This document shows positions 54,613 to 63,848 of a stretch of 64,000 nucleotides of DNA, one piece after another. This DNA comes from Endozoicomonas elysicola. Lineage in GTDB: Bacteria > Pseudomonadota > Gammaproteobacteria > Pseudomonadales > Endozoicomonadaceae. Below the pieces are notes generated by a model. It did no database searches. It had not been told where the DNA came from and saw only the letters and a list, made by a program, of their open reading frames with translations. Made by a program: the position numbers and the translations under genes. Every line of letters begins with the position of its first letter. Within the stretch, counting starts at the first letter, position 1. Where the stretch lies: NCBI RefSeq assembly GCF_000710775.1, contig NZ_JOJP01000001.1:959400-1023399 (forward strand), in the 5' to 3' direction.

Positions 54613-55452
54613 CTACAGAACCTGCGCATGCAGCAGGTCATAGAAATACATCCGTGACATGACTTCGCCGATAACCACCAAAACCAAACCAGCAGCAGCA
54701 CCTATAAAGCTGTTTTGGCCTTTCATGGTTGGAATGATCCAGCACAGCAAACCTGCCAGCATTAACCCACTGTAGATATAAAGTTGAGTATCTCCGGAAG
54801 AGCTGATGATACCCAGCCCAGCCAGGTGATTGCTAAACATCATGGATACTGAAACGACCAGGAAAAGTGCTGCTATTCCAGCCCGAGCGCTAACTTTTCC
54901 AGCCACTGCTTTCAGGTCACCAAGACGACCATGACTGCCTGCAATCAACAGTGCTGCCAATGATGAACCGATGGTCAGTGCAGTCCTGAAAAACTGAATG
55001 GAAGTCAGGGGTGTGTCCCACGCAGCGACTGCCGACAGGGTATAAACGTTGGCGATAGCCTGAACCAGAGCTACAGCAAGCAGTACGGTAAGGATTAGCA
55101 AATTCTTGCTGAGACCATTTTGCTGCATTGTGCGAACCTGTAAACCGGTGAACAGCAACAAGGCTCCACCAAATGCACTGATGGCCAGAATTTCCATACT
55201 CAGTGGTGAGCTGTGGAGCAGACCATAGATCACATTCATGGCTCTGAATGGCTGGCCCAGATGGGTAATGGAGGCTATCAGGGCAGCGCCCAGAATCACC
55301 AGTGCCAGTACATAGTGGCGGTTTAACAGCCGCATATTTCCGGTAGTTAACACATTACCGGCCATCAGCTGAATAACACCGGTAACCATCAGCAGTCCTG
55401 CTGCACATTGGGCGAGTACTGTAAAAATAGCCAGAGACAGATGTTCCATCAC
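54613..55452 (-). CDS. dmsC: Anaerobic DMSO-type reductase, membrane anchor (DmsC)
   Basis: 279 residues with eight hydrophobic helices, as in DmsC, which takes electrons from menaquinol and holds DmsAB at the membrane. Recognisable parts are LAIFTVLAQCAAGLLMVTGV, HYVLALVILGAALIASITHLG and LHSSPLSMEILAISAFGG. It overlaps dmsB by four bases and is the last gene of the operon. Paralogous anchors exist in related reductases, so substrate is decided by DmsA. Confidence 0.92.
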   Translation of the reverse strand: MMEHLSLAIFTVLAQCAAGLLMVTGVIQLMAGNVLTTGNMRLLNRHYVLALVILGAALIASITHLGQPFRAMNVIYGLLHSSPLSMEILAISAFGGALLLFTGLQVRTMQQNGLSKNLLILTVLLAVALVQAIANVYTLSAVAAWDTPLTSIQFFRTALTIGSSLAALLIAGSHGRLGDLKAVAGKVSARAGIAALFLVVSVSMMFSNHLAGLGIISSSGDTQLYIYSGLMLAGLLCWIIPTMKGQNSFIGAAAGLVLVVIGEVMSRMYFYDLLHAQVL

Positions 55453-56072
55453 TTCACCTCCCGGCTGTTTTGAACAGAGCCAGATTTATCACCACTGGGT
55501 TTGGCCTGTACGTTGGGTTTTATTACCAGATTGGGGGATGTCATACCAGCGTCGGGTAATGGCGCAATGCTGGCTTCACTGCCGTATTTGGCACGCAGCT
55601 CATCAATTGGGCCAAAGTCCAGAGCACGCAATGGGCAGGCATCCACGCAAACCGGTTTGCTGCCTTCTGCTACACGCTCATAACAACCATGGCATTTGCT
55701 CATCACTTTCTTCTCGGCGTCGTATTGTGGCGCGCCGTAAGGGCAGGCCATGGAGCAATACTGACAGCCAATGCAGCGATCCTGATCCACGGCAACCAGA
55801 CCATCCTGCTCCCGCTTATGCATGGCACCGGTCGGGCAGGCTTTAACACAGGCCGGGCTGTCGCAATGGTTGCAGCTTATGGAGGTGTAGTAACTGAACA
55901 CATTGTGTTCCCAGGTACCGTCCTTGTTCTGCTCCCAGTCACCGCCGCCGTATTCATAAATACGGCGCCAGTCACGATCAACGCTGATGTCGTAGAAGTC
56001 TTTGCAGGCCAGGGAACAGGTTTTACACCCTGTGCAACGGCTGCTGTCAAAATAAAATCCGTATTGAGCCAT
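55449..56072 (-). CDS. dmsB: DMSO-type reductase, iron-sulfur subunit (DmsB)
   Basis: 207 residues with four 4Fe-4S motifs in order: CTGCKTCSLACKDF, CNHCDSPACVKACPTGAM, CIGCQYCSMACPYGAP, and CHGCYERV paired with CVDACPLRALDFG. All sixteen cysteines are present. It passes electrons from DmsC to the molybdenum cofactor of DmsA, probably on the periplasmic face after Tat export as a complex with DmsA. It starts 11 bases after the dmsA stop. The C-terminal 40 residues are Ser/Lys/Pro-rich and without motif. Confidence 0.96.
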   Translation of the reverse strand: MAQYGFYFDSSRCTGCKTCSLACKDFYDISVDRDWRRIYEYGGGDWEQNKDGTWEHNVFSYYTSISCNHCDSPACVKACPTGAMHKREQDGLVAVDQDRCIGCQYCSMACPYGAPQYDAEKKVMSKCHGCYERVAEGSKPVCVDACPLRALDFGPIDELRAKYGSEASIAPLPDAGMTSPNLVIKPNVQAKPSGDKSGSVQNSREVK

Positions 56073-56083
56073 TGTTTATGTCC

Positions 56084-58525
56084 TCAGGCCTTCTCAATAT
56101 TAACCAGGTTACTGTGCTGTGGGTTGGCTTTGGCCAGAGATGTTGGCCGTTGACCGGTGAGCGTATTGATACAGGCACCCAGGTCGACCTTGTCTTTATT
56201 GGGCGAATACCAGGCACCCTGACCCATGGCGACAACACCGGGAACGATTCTTGGGGTGACTTTGGCGACGACTCTCAGTTCACCACGGTCATTCCACACC
56301 CGCATCAGGTCGCCGTCTTTGATAGAGCGTGCTTCGGCATCTACCGGGTTAACCCACATTTCCTGACGGTTGGCATCCTTGATTGTGGCAACGTTTCCGT
56401 AAGTCGAGTGGACACGGGCCTTATAATGGAATCCATACACCTGCAGTGGATACTTTTTGGCCAGTTCAGATTCATGACCTTCCCACATGGAGACGTATTC
56501 AGGCAGAGGCTTGATGAACTCGTCACTCTTCAGCTGCCAGCTGCTGGCCAGTTCAGCGAGTCGTTCCGAATAAATTTCAATCTTTCCGGAAGGGGTTGCC
56601 AGCGGATTGGCTTCGGGATCCTGACGGAAGGCTTCAAAAGCTACGTACGGTTTGCCAGGGCGCTTCTGTTTGACGATTCCCTGTTTGATAAACTGCTGAA
56701 GACTGGGCAGTTCTGGGTTGTTCTGGCGGGCATTTGCATAAATCAGTTCCAGCCATTGCTCACGATTTCGTCCTTCGGTATAGGCTTTTTCAACACCGAG
56801 TCGTTTTGCCAGATCTGCGCAGACTTCATAGAGACCTCGGCATTCAAACATTGGCGAAACTGCAGGTTGTGTGCAGACGACAAAGCCCATGTTTCCTGCA
56901 TCCACCTGGTAGGCAAAATCAAACTGTTCGGAGGTGGTCAGGTCGGGAAGCAGGATGTCGGCATAGCGGGCGCTGGACGTCATGTGGTTTTCGATCACCA
57001 CAATCATTTCGCACTGGTTTTCATCCTGAAGGATTTCATGGGTCCGGTTGATATCGCCATGCTGGTTGAGAACACAGTTACCGGCGTAGTTCCACAAAAA
57101 CTTCAGTGGTGCTTTCAGGCGTTCACTGCCCTGAATGCCATCGGTGGTGCTGGTCATCTCTTCATGACGCCAGATGGCATCGGTCCACAGGAAAACCGGT
57201 ATGGACGTTTTCACCGGGTTTTCCAGCTGCGGGAATCCGGCAAATGGCATGTAGTAGGCGCTCATTGAGCCGCCGTTACCACCACCGGGAATGCCCACGT
57301 TGCCGGTCATGATGGACAGCATGGCAATGGCGCGAACCGTATGTTCACCGTTCACATGACGCTGAGGGCCCAGACCTTGGGTAATGGTGCAGGGCTTGGT
57401 GGTCGCTATTTCACGGGCCAGGCTTTCGATTTTATGCACAGGCACGCCGGTGATTTTGGCTGCCCATTCAGGGGTTTTCGGTGTTTTATCAGGTCCATTC
57501 CCGAGAATGTATGACTTCCAGGAAGCGCCTTTTGGTGCAGAAGCTGGCAGGGTATCTTCATCAAAACCAATGGTGTATCGGTTGATAAAGTCCATATCCA
57601 CCAGACCGTTGGTGATCATGACATAAGCCATACCGGCAATCAGGGCGGCATCAGTACCCGGTCGCAGTGGCACCCATTCGTTATCGTTACTGACGACCGT
57701 GGTGTCATTTTTACGGGGGTCAAAACTGATGGTGCGAATCGGGTTGCGTTCTCTGGCCTGTTGCAGATGATAAATATGACCACCGCCGCCCATATCGGTT
57801 TCTGCCGGGTTGGTACCAAACATCACCAACAGTTTCGAGTTCACCAGGTCAGAGATCTCATTGCCGGAAACCCAGCCACTGCCGCCATAGGTGTAAGGCA
57901 GGCCAACGGTGTACTGAGCCGAAGAATAGGTGTTGTGGTAATTCAGGTAGCCACCGTAGCAGTTCATCAAACGGGCGATCATGGTGGCGGAGTGAGGGAA
58001 GGATTTGGAAACGGTTGCACCCAGGGTGCCGGTGCCGTAGTTGATATAAATGGCTTCATTGCCATAGCGGCTGCGGATATCTTTCAGGCTGCCGGCGATG
58101 GTGTCCAGGGCTTCATCCCAGCTGATTCGTTTGAATCGACCTTCGCCCCGTTTACCCACCCGTTTCATTGGGTATTTCAGACGGTCCGGGTGATATACCC
58201 GTTGTTTCATGGAACGACCACGTAAGCAGGCTCTTACCTGGTGGTCTCCCCACTCTTCGGAGCCGGTGTTGTCCGCCTCAACATGGGTGATGACATCATT
58301 GGAGACGTGCATGCGCAGTGGGCAGCGGCTGCTGCAGTTTACGGTACAGGCAGACCAGACGACTTTTTCTTCCGGTGTGGTTTCCGCTTTCTTTTCACTG
58401 GCACTGAGGGAGAAGGGCAGGCCAGAGCCCAGAACGGCAGCACTCCCTCCTGCGAGAGAGCTCCATTTCATAAAGGCACGGCGACCCAGTGCGGTCTTAA
58501 AGCCACGTTTGATCGTATCAGACAT
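56084..58525 (-). CDS. dmsA: DMSO-type reductase, molybdopterin subunit (DmsA)
   Basis: 813 residues, the catalytic subunit for anaerobic reduction of dimethyl sulfoxide or a similar S-oxide. The Tat signal GRRAFMKWS has Arg15-Arg16. The cluster FS0 motif is CTVNCSSRC with a fourth Cys in VRACLRGR (Cys60, 64, 68, 100). The molybdenum ligand is the serine in NTYSSAQYT (about Ser201-202). Bis-MGD binding follows E. coli DmsA closely throughout: INYGTGTLGATVSKS, LFGTNPAE-like MFGTNPAETDMGGGG, GNVGIPGGGNGG and NYAGNCVLNQHGDINRTHEI. The operon is dmsABC. No dmsD-like maturation chaperone is present in the window. Confidence 0.95.
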   Translation of the reverse strand: MSDTIKRGFKTALGRRAFMKWSSLAGGSAAVLGSGLPFSLSASEKKAETTPEEKVVWSACTVNCSSRCPLRMHVSNDVITHVEADNTGSEEWGDHQVRACLRGRSMKQRVYHPDRLKYPMKRVGKRGEGRFKRISWDEALDTIAGSLKDIRSRYGNEAIYINYGTGTLGATVSKSFPHSATMIARLMNCYGGYLNYHNTYSSAQYTVGLPYTYGGSGWVSGNEISDLVNSKLLVMFGTNPAETDMGGGGHIYHLQQARERNPIRTISFDPRKNDTTVVSNDNEWVPLRPGTDAALIAGMAYVMITNGLVDMDFINRYTIGFDEDTLPASAPKGASWKSYILGNGPDKTPKTPEWAAKITGVPVHKIESLAREIATTKPCTITQGLGPQRHVNGEHTVRAIAMLSIMTGNVGIPGGGNGGSMSAYYMPFAGFPQLENPVKTSIPVFLWTDAIWRHEEMTSTTDGIQGSERLKAPLKFLWNYAGNCVLNQHGDINRTHEILQDENQCEMIVVIENHMTSSARYADILLPDLTTSEQFDFAYQVDAGNMGFVVCTQPAVSPMFECRGLYEVCADLAKRLGVEKAYTEGRNREQWLELIYANARQNNPELPSLQQFIKQGIVKQKRPGKPYVAFEAFRQDPEANPLATPSGKIEIYSERLAELASSWQLKSDEFIKPLPEYVSMWEGHESELAKKYPLQVYGFHYKARVHSTYGNVATIKDANRQEMWVNPVDAEARSIKDGDLMRVWNDRGELRVVAKVTPRIVPGVVAMGQGAWYSPNKDKVDLGACINTLTGQRPTSLAKANPQHSNLVNIEKA

Positions 58526-58892
58526 AGTGTTTCTTCACAGATGAGAATTCAGGAAGGACTTAAAATTGGTTCTGCTGGTCGGTGATTTCACTACATCTGA
58601 GTGTGGATAATGATGATCTGGCGCAAATTAACCATACTTTTTTTATTGATTTATGCGGTTTTGAAAGACAGCTTTTGTCGTTTTTTAATGAGAGTTTTAA
58701 TGGTCGGTCAAAACTTTTAAATACTTTTAAAGTGATTATTAATAGTTCTGGGTTAATAACAGATTAATTCCGTGTTTAAACACTATTGTTTTCCTTTATG
58801 AAAGGTGTATTTTCTATTTTATTTTTATTGCCTAATGCTTTCGATTTCACTCAGGAATACTTTCCATGTTGGCTCTTGTGTAAGGAATTAAA
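58526..58892. other. Divergent intergenic region, dmsA / rsuA
   Basis: 367 AT-rich bases that should hold the dmsABC and rsuA promoters. An FNR box (TTGAT-N4-ATCAA) was looked for and not found; only half-sites such as TTGATTTATG are seen. No ORF or repeat. Confidence 0.5.
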
Positions 58893-59597
58893 ATGTCGAG
58901 TAAACGTACCCGGCTGGACCGGTTTCTTGCCAAGCATCTACAAGTCCCCCGTAAGCAGGTTCGCCTTGTTTTATTAGCGAACCGCATTACGGTAGATGGT
59001 GATGTGGTTCGGGAGATGGATTATCAGCTACATGAGTTTGATCAGGTTGCCCTTGATGGACAGCTTCTGAGAGGGGATAAGCCCCGACACATCATGGTGC
59101 ACAAACCCGTTGGTGTGGTCAGTGCCACTAAAGACGATATTCACCCAACAGTACTGGATTTGTTACCCGAAGAAGAACGACACGGGCTTCACATTGTGGG
59201 TCGGTTGGATCTGAATACTTCTGGCCTGGTACTGCTGACTAATGATAGCCGCTGGTCAAAAGCGCTGATGGCACCGGATCATCATGTTGCCAAGGAGTAT
59301 CTGGTGACGCTGCAGAACCCACTTTCCGGCGATTACATCCCGGTATTTCGTGATGGTATGTACTTTGGCTATGAAGGCATCACCACGCTGCCAGCGACTC
59401 TGGAAATTTTAAGCCCATACCAGGCAAAAGTTGTACTGGTCGAGGGCAAATACCACCAGATCAAGCGAATGTTTGGTCGCTTTCGTAACCCAGTGGTTGG
59501 ATTGCATCGCAGCCGGGTGGGCAATTTGATTCTGGACAGTGACTTGCCACCCGGGCAGTGGCGGCATTTAACGAGCGGTGAAATTGCAGCACTATGA
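58893..59597 (+). CDS. rsuA: 16S rRNA pseudouridine(516) synthase RsuA-like
   Basis: 234 residues. An S4 RNA-binding domain (RLDRFLAKHLQVPRKQVRLVL...ITVDGDVV) precedes the catalytic domain with the active-site Asp in IVGRLDLNTSGLVLLTND. Other marks are HIMVHKPVGVVSATKDD, VAKEYLVTLQNP, and VEGKYHQIKRMFGRFRNPVVGLHRSRVG near the end. The sequence follows E. coli RsuA well, so U516 of 16S rRNA is the probable target; RluB/RluE are the alternatives. AAGGA precedes the ATG by six bases. Convergent with the symporter gene and separated by a strong terminator. Confidence 0.9.
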   Translation: MSSKRTRLDRFLAKHLQVPRKQVRLVLLANRITVDGDVVREMDYQLHEFDQVALDGQLLRGDKPRHIMVHKPVGVVSATKDDIHPTVLDLLPEEERHGLHIVGRLDLNTSGLVLLTNDSRWSKALMAPDHHVAKEYLVTLQNPLSGDYIPVFRDGMYFGYEGITTLPATLEILSPYQAKVVLVEGKYHQIKRMFGRFRNPVVGLHRSRVGNLILDSDLPPGQWRHLTSGEIAAL

Positions 59598-59610
59598 GAC
59601 AGTATCAGGC

Positions 59611-59648
59611 CTTTATTGCCAGACAGGAAAGTCTGTCTGGCAATAAAG
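59611..59648. terminator. Long bidirectional terminator
   Basis: CTTTATTGCCAGACAG pairs perfectly with CTGTCTGGCAATAAAG (16 bases) across six bases, with GTTTTTATT shortly after. It serves rsuA and the convergent symporter gene. Confidence 0.85.
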
Positions 59649-59659
59649 CAGAGTTTTTA

Positions 59660-61168
59660 TTAACTGTGCTTGGGTTGCAGGTTTATAGCTTTTTCTTCTT
59701 CAGTGGTTTCTTCCACCGCTTCTTCCCCCCAGTTTTCAATGGTTAAGCCATTACCGGGATAGAGATGGCTGATCACCATATAGCTGACAAAGCTCATCAA
59801 CAGCCCCAGGAAGATACCGTCCAGCCCAAAGAAGTTTATCCAGTCGTACTGTACGGCCAGAATGCCCAGTGTTCCCAGGAACAGAGAAGCCCAGGTGGCC
59901 TGCTTGCTGCCTTTTTTGTAGAAATGACCCAGCAGATACGGTACCAGCACCCCGCCGGCCCTCAGACTGAATGAGAACATCAGTATGGAGATAATGGCAG
60001 AGGTATTCATCACTGCAATCACCAGGGCAAAGACACCAAAGATCAGCATGGTGAAGCGGGCAACATTCAGCAGCTGCTTTTGACTGGCTTTAGGGTTCAG
60101 ATAGATCTTGTAGATATCGTTGGCAAAAATGGAACCCGCACCAAGAAGGTCTGAAGAGGCGGATGACATGGTGGCTGAGGTGATACCAGCAAACAGAACA
60201 CCGACAAGAACCGGTGGCATTACCTGTACAGCCAGTGTTGGCAGCACATAACGGGCACCGTTTTCAAGAATGTCAGTAGCGTCAAGGATGCCCAGCTCCA
60301 CCATGGCTTTGGCAATGACGCCGAGCGAGGCAGGTATCAGAGCGAAAGCGAAGAACAGCACACCGGCAAAGAGGCTACCCAGCAGGGCGGTTTTACCGTT
60401 TTTGGCGGCATACAGTCGCTGTGTAACTTCCTGTCCACAAATAAACGACGCAGTGTAAATAAAGATCAGGCTAAGGATGGTTGGCCAGCCTATACCCTCA
60501 GTGAGGGACATTGATTTGGCTGGAAGTGTTTCAACCACCATGTTCCAGCCACCAACCATATCAAGTGAGTAGGGAAGGACTGCCAGCATGCCAAAGACGA
60601 TCATCAGCATCTGGAAGAAATCCGTCAGCGATACCGACCATAATCCGCCCATAATGGAGTAAATAATCACGACCACCGCAACTACGGCGACAGAGGTCTG
60701 ATAATCCAGCCCCATAATCACGGACAGGATAACCCCGGAAGCAATGAACTGTACGGCAGTCAGGCCAATCAAGGGCAGGGTCATGATGATGGAGGTGAAT
60801 AGTGCAGAATGCCGGTCGTATCGGCGGCGGAAGAATTCAGGAATGGTTTTCACCATGGCTTTGCGCAGCATGGGCGCAACGATGGCAATAATGGTAAAGG
60901 TGACGCCCATGGTGGCGACATACCAGAGTGATGACAGTCCCCAGTCACCGTAAGCTTTTTCAACAACGCCCAGTGATGAGCCTCCACCAATTTCCGTGGC
61001 TGCCAGGGTTCCGGCAATCAGAAACGGCCCAAGACGCCGACCCGCGACCAGAAAGTCCTCCGAACTCTGTATTTTTCGGGTCGAATAAATACCAATACCA
61101 ATTAACACCAGCAAATACCCAAGAACAATCAACAGGACAATCGTCTGCCCATCCAGATTCAGGCTCAT
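59660..61168 (-). CDS. Sodium:solute symporter (SSS family)
   Basis: 502 residues with about 13 hydrophobic helices. The LeuT-like SSS core is visible: GTLAATEIGGGSSLGVVEKAY in TM1-2, the FFRRRYDRH loop, and the sodium-site helix GITSATMSSASSDLLGAGSIF followed by NDIYKIYL. The substrate is not readable; relatives carry sugars, sialic acid, proline, pantothenate or short acids. The last 30 residues are acidic (EEAVEETTEEE). It lies near glycan genes on the same strand, which suggests uptake of a sugar or uronate, but 546 bases and a terminator separate them. Confidence 0.88.
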   Translation of the reverse strand: MSLNLDGQTIVLLIVLGYLLVLIGIGIYSTRKIQSSEDFLVAGRRLGPFLIAGTLAATEIGGGSSLGVVEKAYGDWGLSSLWYVATMGVTFTIIAIVAPMLRKAMVKTIPEFFRRRYDRHSALFTSIIMTLPLIGLTAVQFIASGVILSVIMGLDYQTSVAVVAVVVIIYSIMGGLWSVSLTDFFQMLMIVFGMLAVLPYSLDMVGGWNMVVETLPAKSMSLTEGIGWPTILSLIFIYTASFICGQEVTQRLYAAKNGKTALLGSLFAGVLFFAFALIPASLGVIAKAMVELGILDATDILENGARYVLPTLAVQVMPPVLVGVLFAGITSATMSSASSDLLGAGSIFANDIYKIYLNPKASQKQLLNVARFTMLIFGVFALVIAVMNTSAIISILMFSFSLRAGGVLVPYLLGHFYKKGSKQATWASLFLGTLGILAVQYDWINFFGLDGIFLGLLMSFVSYMVISHLYPGNGLTIENWGEEAVEETTEEEKAINLQPKHS

Positions 61169-61342
61169 GGCGGTATACTCAAGAAAGAAGTTTGATTGTT
61201 ATTTGTTGTGACTCTGTGTTTATTGTTTCAGTGTTGTTTGAATGGTTTGTTGATTTTTATCAACAGGAATACCGATTCAAATAAATGAGGGGGAATATAT
61301 AGAAAAATAAGATTAAGATTTGTACTGAATTGTAAATTATAC

Positions 61343-61466
61343 CAATTAAATTTTCTAAACCCGTTATGAGCATGAATAGCTGGATAGCCTTAGCTATGGC
61401 GAGGAGCTTCAACGCAGAATGTCTGTTAAGATCATCAGCGCAATAGGGATTTAGAAAGTGCAATTG
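61343..61466. mobile_element. MITE-like element with 20-bp imperfect inverted ends
   Basis: The left end CAATTAAATTTTCTAAACCC and the right end, read on the other strand, CAATTGCACTTTCTAAATCCC are inverted copies with a diverged five-base block. The 124-bp body is too short for a transposase. It lies in the 546-base gap 61169-61714, which otherwise holds a terminator and a possible gene relic. No exact target duplication was identified. Confidence 0.55.
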
Positions 61467-61535
61467 TTATTAATTAGCCATTAGTCTATTTATTAACCGG
61501 TTAATTGATAATAGAACCGAATGTAGGTTGGTATA

Positions 61536-61565
61536 AAAACAAGGCAGGTTTACCTGCCTTGTTTT
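61536..61565. terminator. Strong bidirectional terminator
   Basis: AAAACAAGGCAGG pairs with CCTGCCTTGTTTT (13 bases) around TTTA, with T runs on both strands. On the minus strand it follows the end of a 41-codon open frame at 61570 and lies 150 bases after the GH43-like gene. Confidence 0.8.
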
Positions 61566-61569
61566 AAGT

Positions 61570-61695
61570 TTATGCAAATGAATTAGACAGCATAAGAGCG
61601 GCACTGATCGTAATTAGACCAAGAGTTATGTGATGGAGTAATCCGTCGGAGACCAGTTTAATCAGATACCCTGAAGGTTCGCAGGTCAGTGCAAA
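61570..61695 (-). pseudogene. Possible 3' relic of a gene, no start codon
   Basis: An open frame of 41 codons ends at a TAA only four bases from a strong terminator. It contains CEPSGYLIKLVSDGLLHHIT and a hydrophobic tail (LGLITISAALMLSNSFA). It has no ATG, GTG or TTG and is preceded by an in-frame stop, so it could be the end of a decayed membrane protein gene. It is not recognised, and chance is possible. Confidence 0.2.
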
Positions 61696-61714
61696 GCATC
61701 AAAAGCCCATGAGA

Positions 61715-62788
61715 TTACTGTGTGATTAACCACTCTCCCGTTTCGGTATCCATTGTCCACTGATCTATCCACTGCAGTCTAAGCTCGCCATTCTTGCCTT
61801 TCTGTATGGGCAACCATACATACCGTGAATCAATCAAATTGTCTGCTTCATGGCGATCGGCTGCATAAATGTAGGTCGTTTTCTGATCTCCCACGACGGG
61901 AATAATAAAGGCGGTTTGAGAGCCATAAGCTGTTTCATCCCCAATATTTTTCCAGATACTCCAGGGACCTGTCATCGCTGGTGCTGTTGAATATTTTTGC
62001 TGGTTAGGCCTCCAGGCCATGGTGCCCGAGGAAAACAGGATATAGGTATCACCCATTTTAACAATACCGGGTGCTTCTCTCTGTTCTTTGTGCACTGTTT
62101 CAACAGGGAAGTCGTAGACCAGTTTTTGGATATTTCTAAAATCCGGGGTCATTTCAAAAATTTTCAGACGACGCATGATCTGACCTTCAGTCAGTACGCC
62201 CATCTCGCCATCTTTCAACTCGCCAATAGAAGAGAGAACGTAGTAACCCTTGCCATTTTCGTCAGCATAGAGGGCATTATCTCCAGCATAGTGAGCAACT
62301 CTGTCAGCTGTTGGAAAAAAAACAGATTCAACGTGATAGTCACCACAAGGAGTTTCACTGCTGGCAACACCGGCTCTCATATTGGGCTCAATGCCTCCGG
62401 GTCTGCGGTACTTGAACCACATAACAAAACTGTCGGTTAACTGGTTATAAATAACTTTTGGCCGGGCAATAATGACATCGGAAGGCAGCTCAGTATTTCT
62501 TTTACTGGTCATTACCTGGTTTTCAAATGTCCAGGTGGTGAGGTCATTGGATGAGTAGCAATTAAGGGCATTAAACAGGTTGCTGTTTTGGGTTCGATCC
62601 TGACCAATCCAGTAATATGTTTCTTCAGCTTGAAACAGGGTGCCACCGTGGGCATTAATCAGTTTCCCGTTGGTATCAAGCCAGTCTTTGCCTGATTCGA
62701 TGGGTTTCAGATCCGCGATAGCTGATGATGTCAGCAAACCAAAAACAACAGCAGATGCAACCCTGATAAGATATTTCTTACCTGACAT
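61715..62788 (-). CDS. GH43-like beta-propeller glycosidase, exported
   Basis: About 357 residues from the ATG at 62788 (a TTG at 62800 is the alternative). A signal peptide ends at SSAIA. The five-bladed propeller of the GH43 type is suggested by LINAHGGTLFQAEETYYWIGQD, YSSNDLTTWTFENQV, RPKVIYNQLTDSFVMWF, QREAPGIVKMGDTYILFSSG and YGSQTAFIIPVVGDQ. The phrase DTNGKLINAHGG is typical of galactan 1,3-beta-galactosidase-like members. Catalytic acids were not assigned. It is likely periplasmic or outer-membrane associated and acts on plant or algal galactose-type polymers. It lies beside an OmpG-like porin. Confidence 0.8.
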   Translation of the reverse strand: MSGKKYLIRVASAVVFGLLTSSAIADLKPIESGKDWLDTNGKLINAHGGTLFQAEETYYWIGQDRTQNSNLFNALNCYSSNDLTTWTFENQVMTSKRNTELPSDVIIARPKVIYNQLTDSFVMWFKYRRPGGIEPNMRAGVASSETPCGDYHVESVFFPTADRVAHYAGDNALYADENGKGYYVLSSIGELKDGEMGVLTEGQIMRRLKIFEMTPDFRNIQKLVYDFPVETVHKEQREAPGIVKMGDTYILFSSGTMAWRPNQQKYSTAPAMTGPWSIWKNIGDETAYGSQTAFIIPVVGDQKTTYIYAADRHEADNLIDSRYVWLPIQKGKNGELRLQWIDQWTMDTETGEWLITQ

Positions 62789-62819
62789 AAGAACACTCAA
62801 CTCGTTTTACCGTAAATGG

Positions 62820-62842
62820 AAACCCTGACTTTGTCAGGGTTT
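62820..62842 (-). terminator. Hairpin between porin and GH43-like genes
   Basis: AAACCCTGAC pairs with GTCAGGGTTT (ten bases) around TTT. It lies just after the porin stop and before the glycosidase start, so it may end or attenuate porin transcription. Confidence 0.7.
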
Positions 62843-62852
62843 TATAGAGTGG

Positions 62853-63788
62853 TTATTTGAAGGAGTAACGGAAACTCAATCCGTAATACATGTAGTACTT
62901 TTCCGGATTGGTCGCATCTTCGTTATTCCAGGTTTTGACGTCAGCTTCTTCCATATAGATTTCAGGCAGGATGGACAGTTGTTTGCTCAGTTTATAGGTG
63001 GCCAGCATACCGTAACGGTTTCGTTTCTGATTTCTTTCATTACCGACACCGTCGGTTTGATTCTGGGTTAAATCAATACGGGTATAGGGTTCCAATGTTA
63101 AATCATTCAATCGATGGCGATAGTAGAGACGCAGCTGTAAGGAATCACTTTCTTTATTGCTGAAGGCACGGCTCTCATATTCCTTACTAAACATCTCATG
63201 ATATAAAGAAACCGTCACTCGTTGACTGGATGAAAGAGAGTGGCCCAGTTTCAGTTCAAGCTCATGGGTATAATCATCGTAACTGGTCCGTAGTTTTTTA
63301 TCGACGCCATCATCACGGAATCGTCCATGGCTTCTTGTGGGCGCCATCCAGCCTGCGAGATTAATTGAGGTACTTTTGCTGAAATCATATCGAAGGCCCG
63401 GGTAGAAGCGATACTCCATAGAGCGCGTATTGCCTTCATAAATCTGGTGCCGAAAACCCACTTTTGGTGCCCAGGTAAATTGACCCAAAGTCCATTGATA
63501 GCCTACGGCTAACGTCTGACGTGAGCGATTATTCCAGCTTCGTTGCTCTGGCAGATCCATATGACGGTAGTCAATCTTGGCGATGACCTGTAGAGGTGAC
63601 CCTTCTATTGGATTCAGATTGAATGATACATAGGGCATCTGGTAGCTGTCGCTTTTGTAGGGTTCATTAAAGTCCCTGAACTCCGTACCTATCTGAACAT
63701 TACCCGCCAACGCACTGGTTGATAGGGCCATTAAGATAAGGCTGCTGGATGTGTATCTTTTAATCCCGGATAGATTAATGGCAGTCAT
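62853..63788 (-). CDS. OmpG-like porin
   Basis: 311 residues. The signal peptide ends STSALA. The rest alternates hydrophobic and polar residues in about 14 strands and ends GLSFRYSFK. Late strands follow E. coli OmpG in layout (LEPYTRIDLTQNQTDGVGNE...RNRYGMLATYKLSKQLSILPEIYMEE). OmpG is a single-chain pore for oligosaccharides. A very strong ribosome site (GGGGGAGG) lies a few bases before the ATG. Its place between glycan-degrading genes supports uptake of oligosaccharide products. Confidence 0.85.
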   Translation of the reverse strand: MTAINLSGIKRYTSSSLILMALSTSALAGNVQIGTEFRDFNEPYKSDSYQMPYVSFNLNPIEGSPLQVIAKIDYRHMDLPEQRSWNNRSRQTLAVGYQWTLGQFTWAPKVGFRHQIYEGNTRSMEYRFYPGLRYDFSKSTSINLAGWMAPTRSHGRFRDDGVDKKLRTSYDDYTHELELKLGHSLSSSQRVTVSLYHEMFSKEYESRAFSNKESDSLQLRLYYRHRLNDLTLEPYTRIDLTQNQTDGVGNERNQKRNRYGMLATYKLSKQLSILPEIYMEEADVKTWNNEDATNPEKYYMYYGLSFRYSFK

Positions 63789-63848
63789 ACCGCCTCCCCC
63801 TATTAAAATAAAAAATAATGAATATCTGATCTGGTTGTCAGAATGGTG

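Noticed and set aside
56072-57268. 398-codon plus-strand frame under dmsA
   Set aside because: Antisense to the well-conserved dmsA coding sequence; a codon-bias shadow.
58526-58892. FNR box before dmsA
   Set aside because: Only half-sites were found; no TTGAT-N4-ATCAA match.
61260-61463. 67-codon minus-strand frame
   Set aside because: Lies mostly inside the MITE-like element and has no family look.
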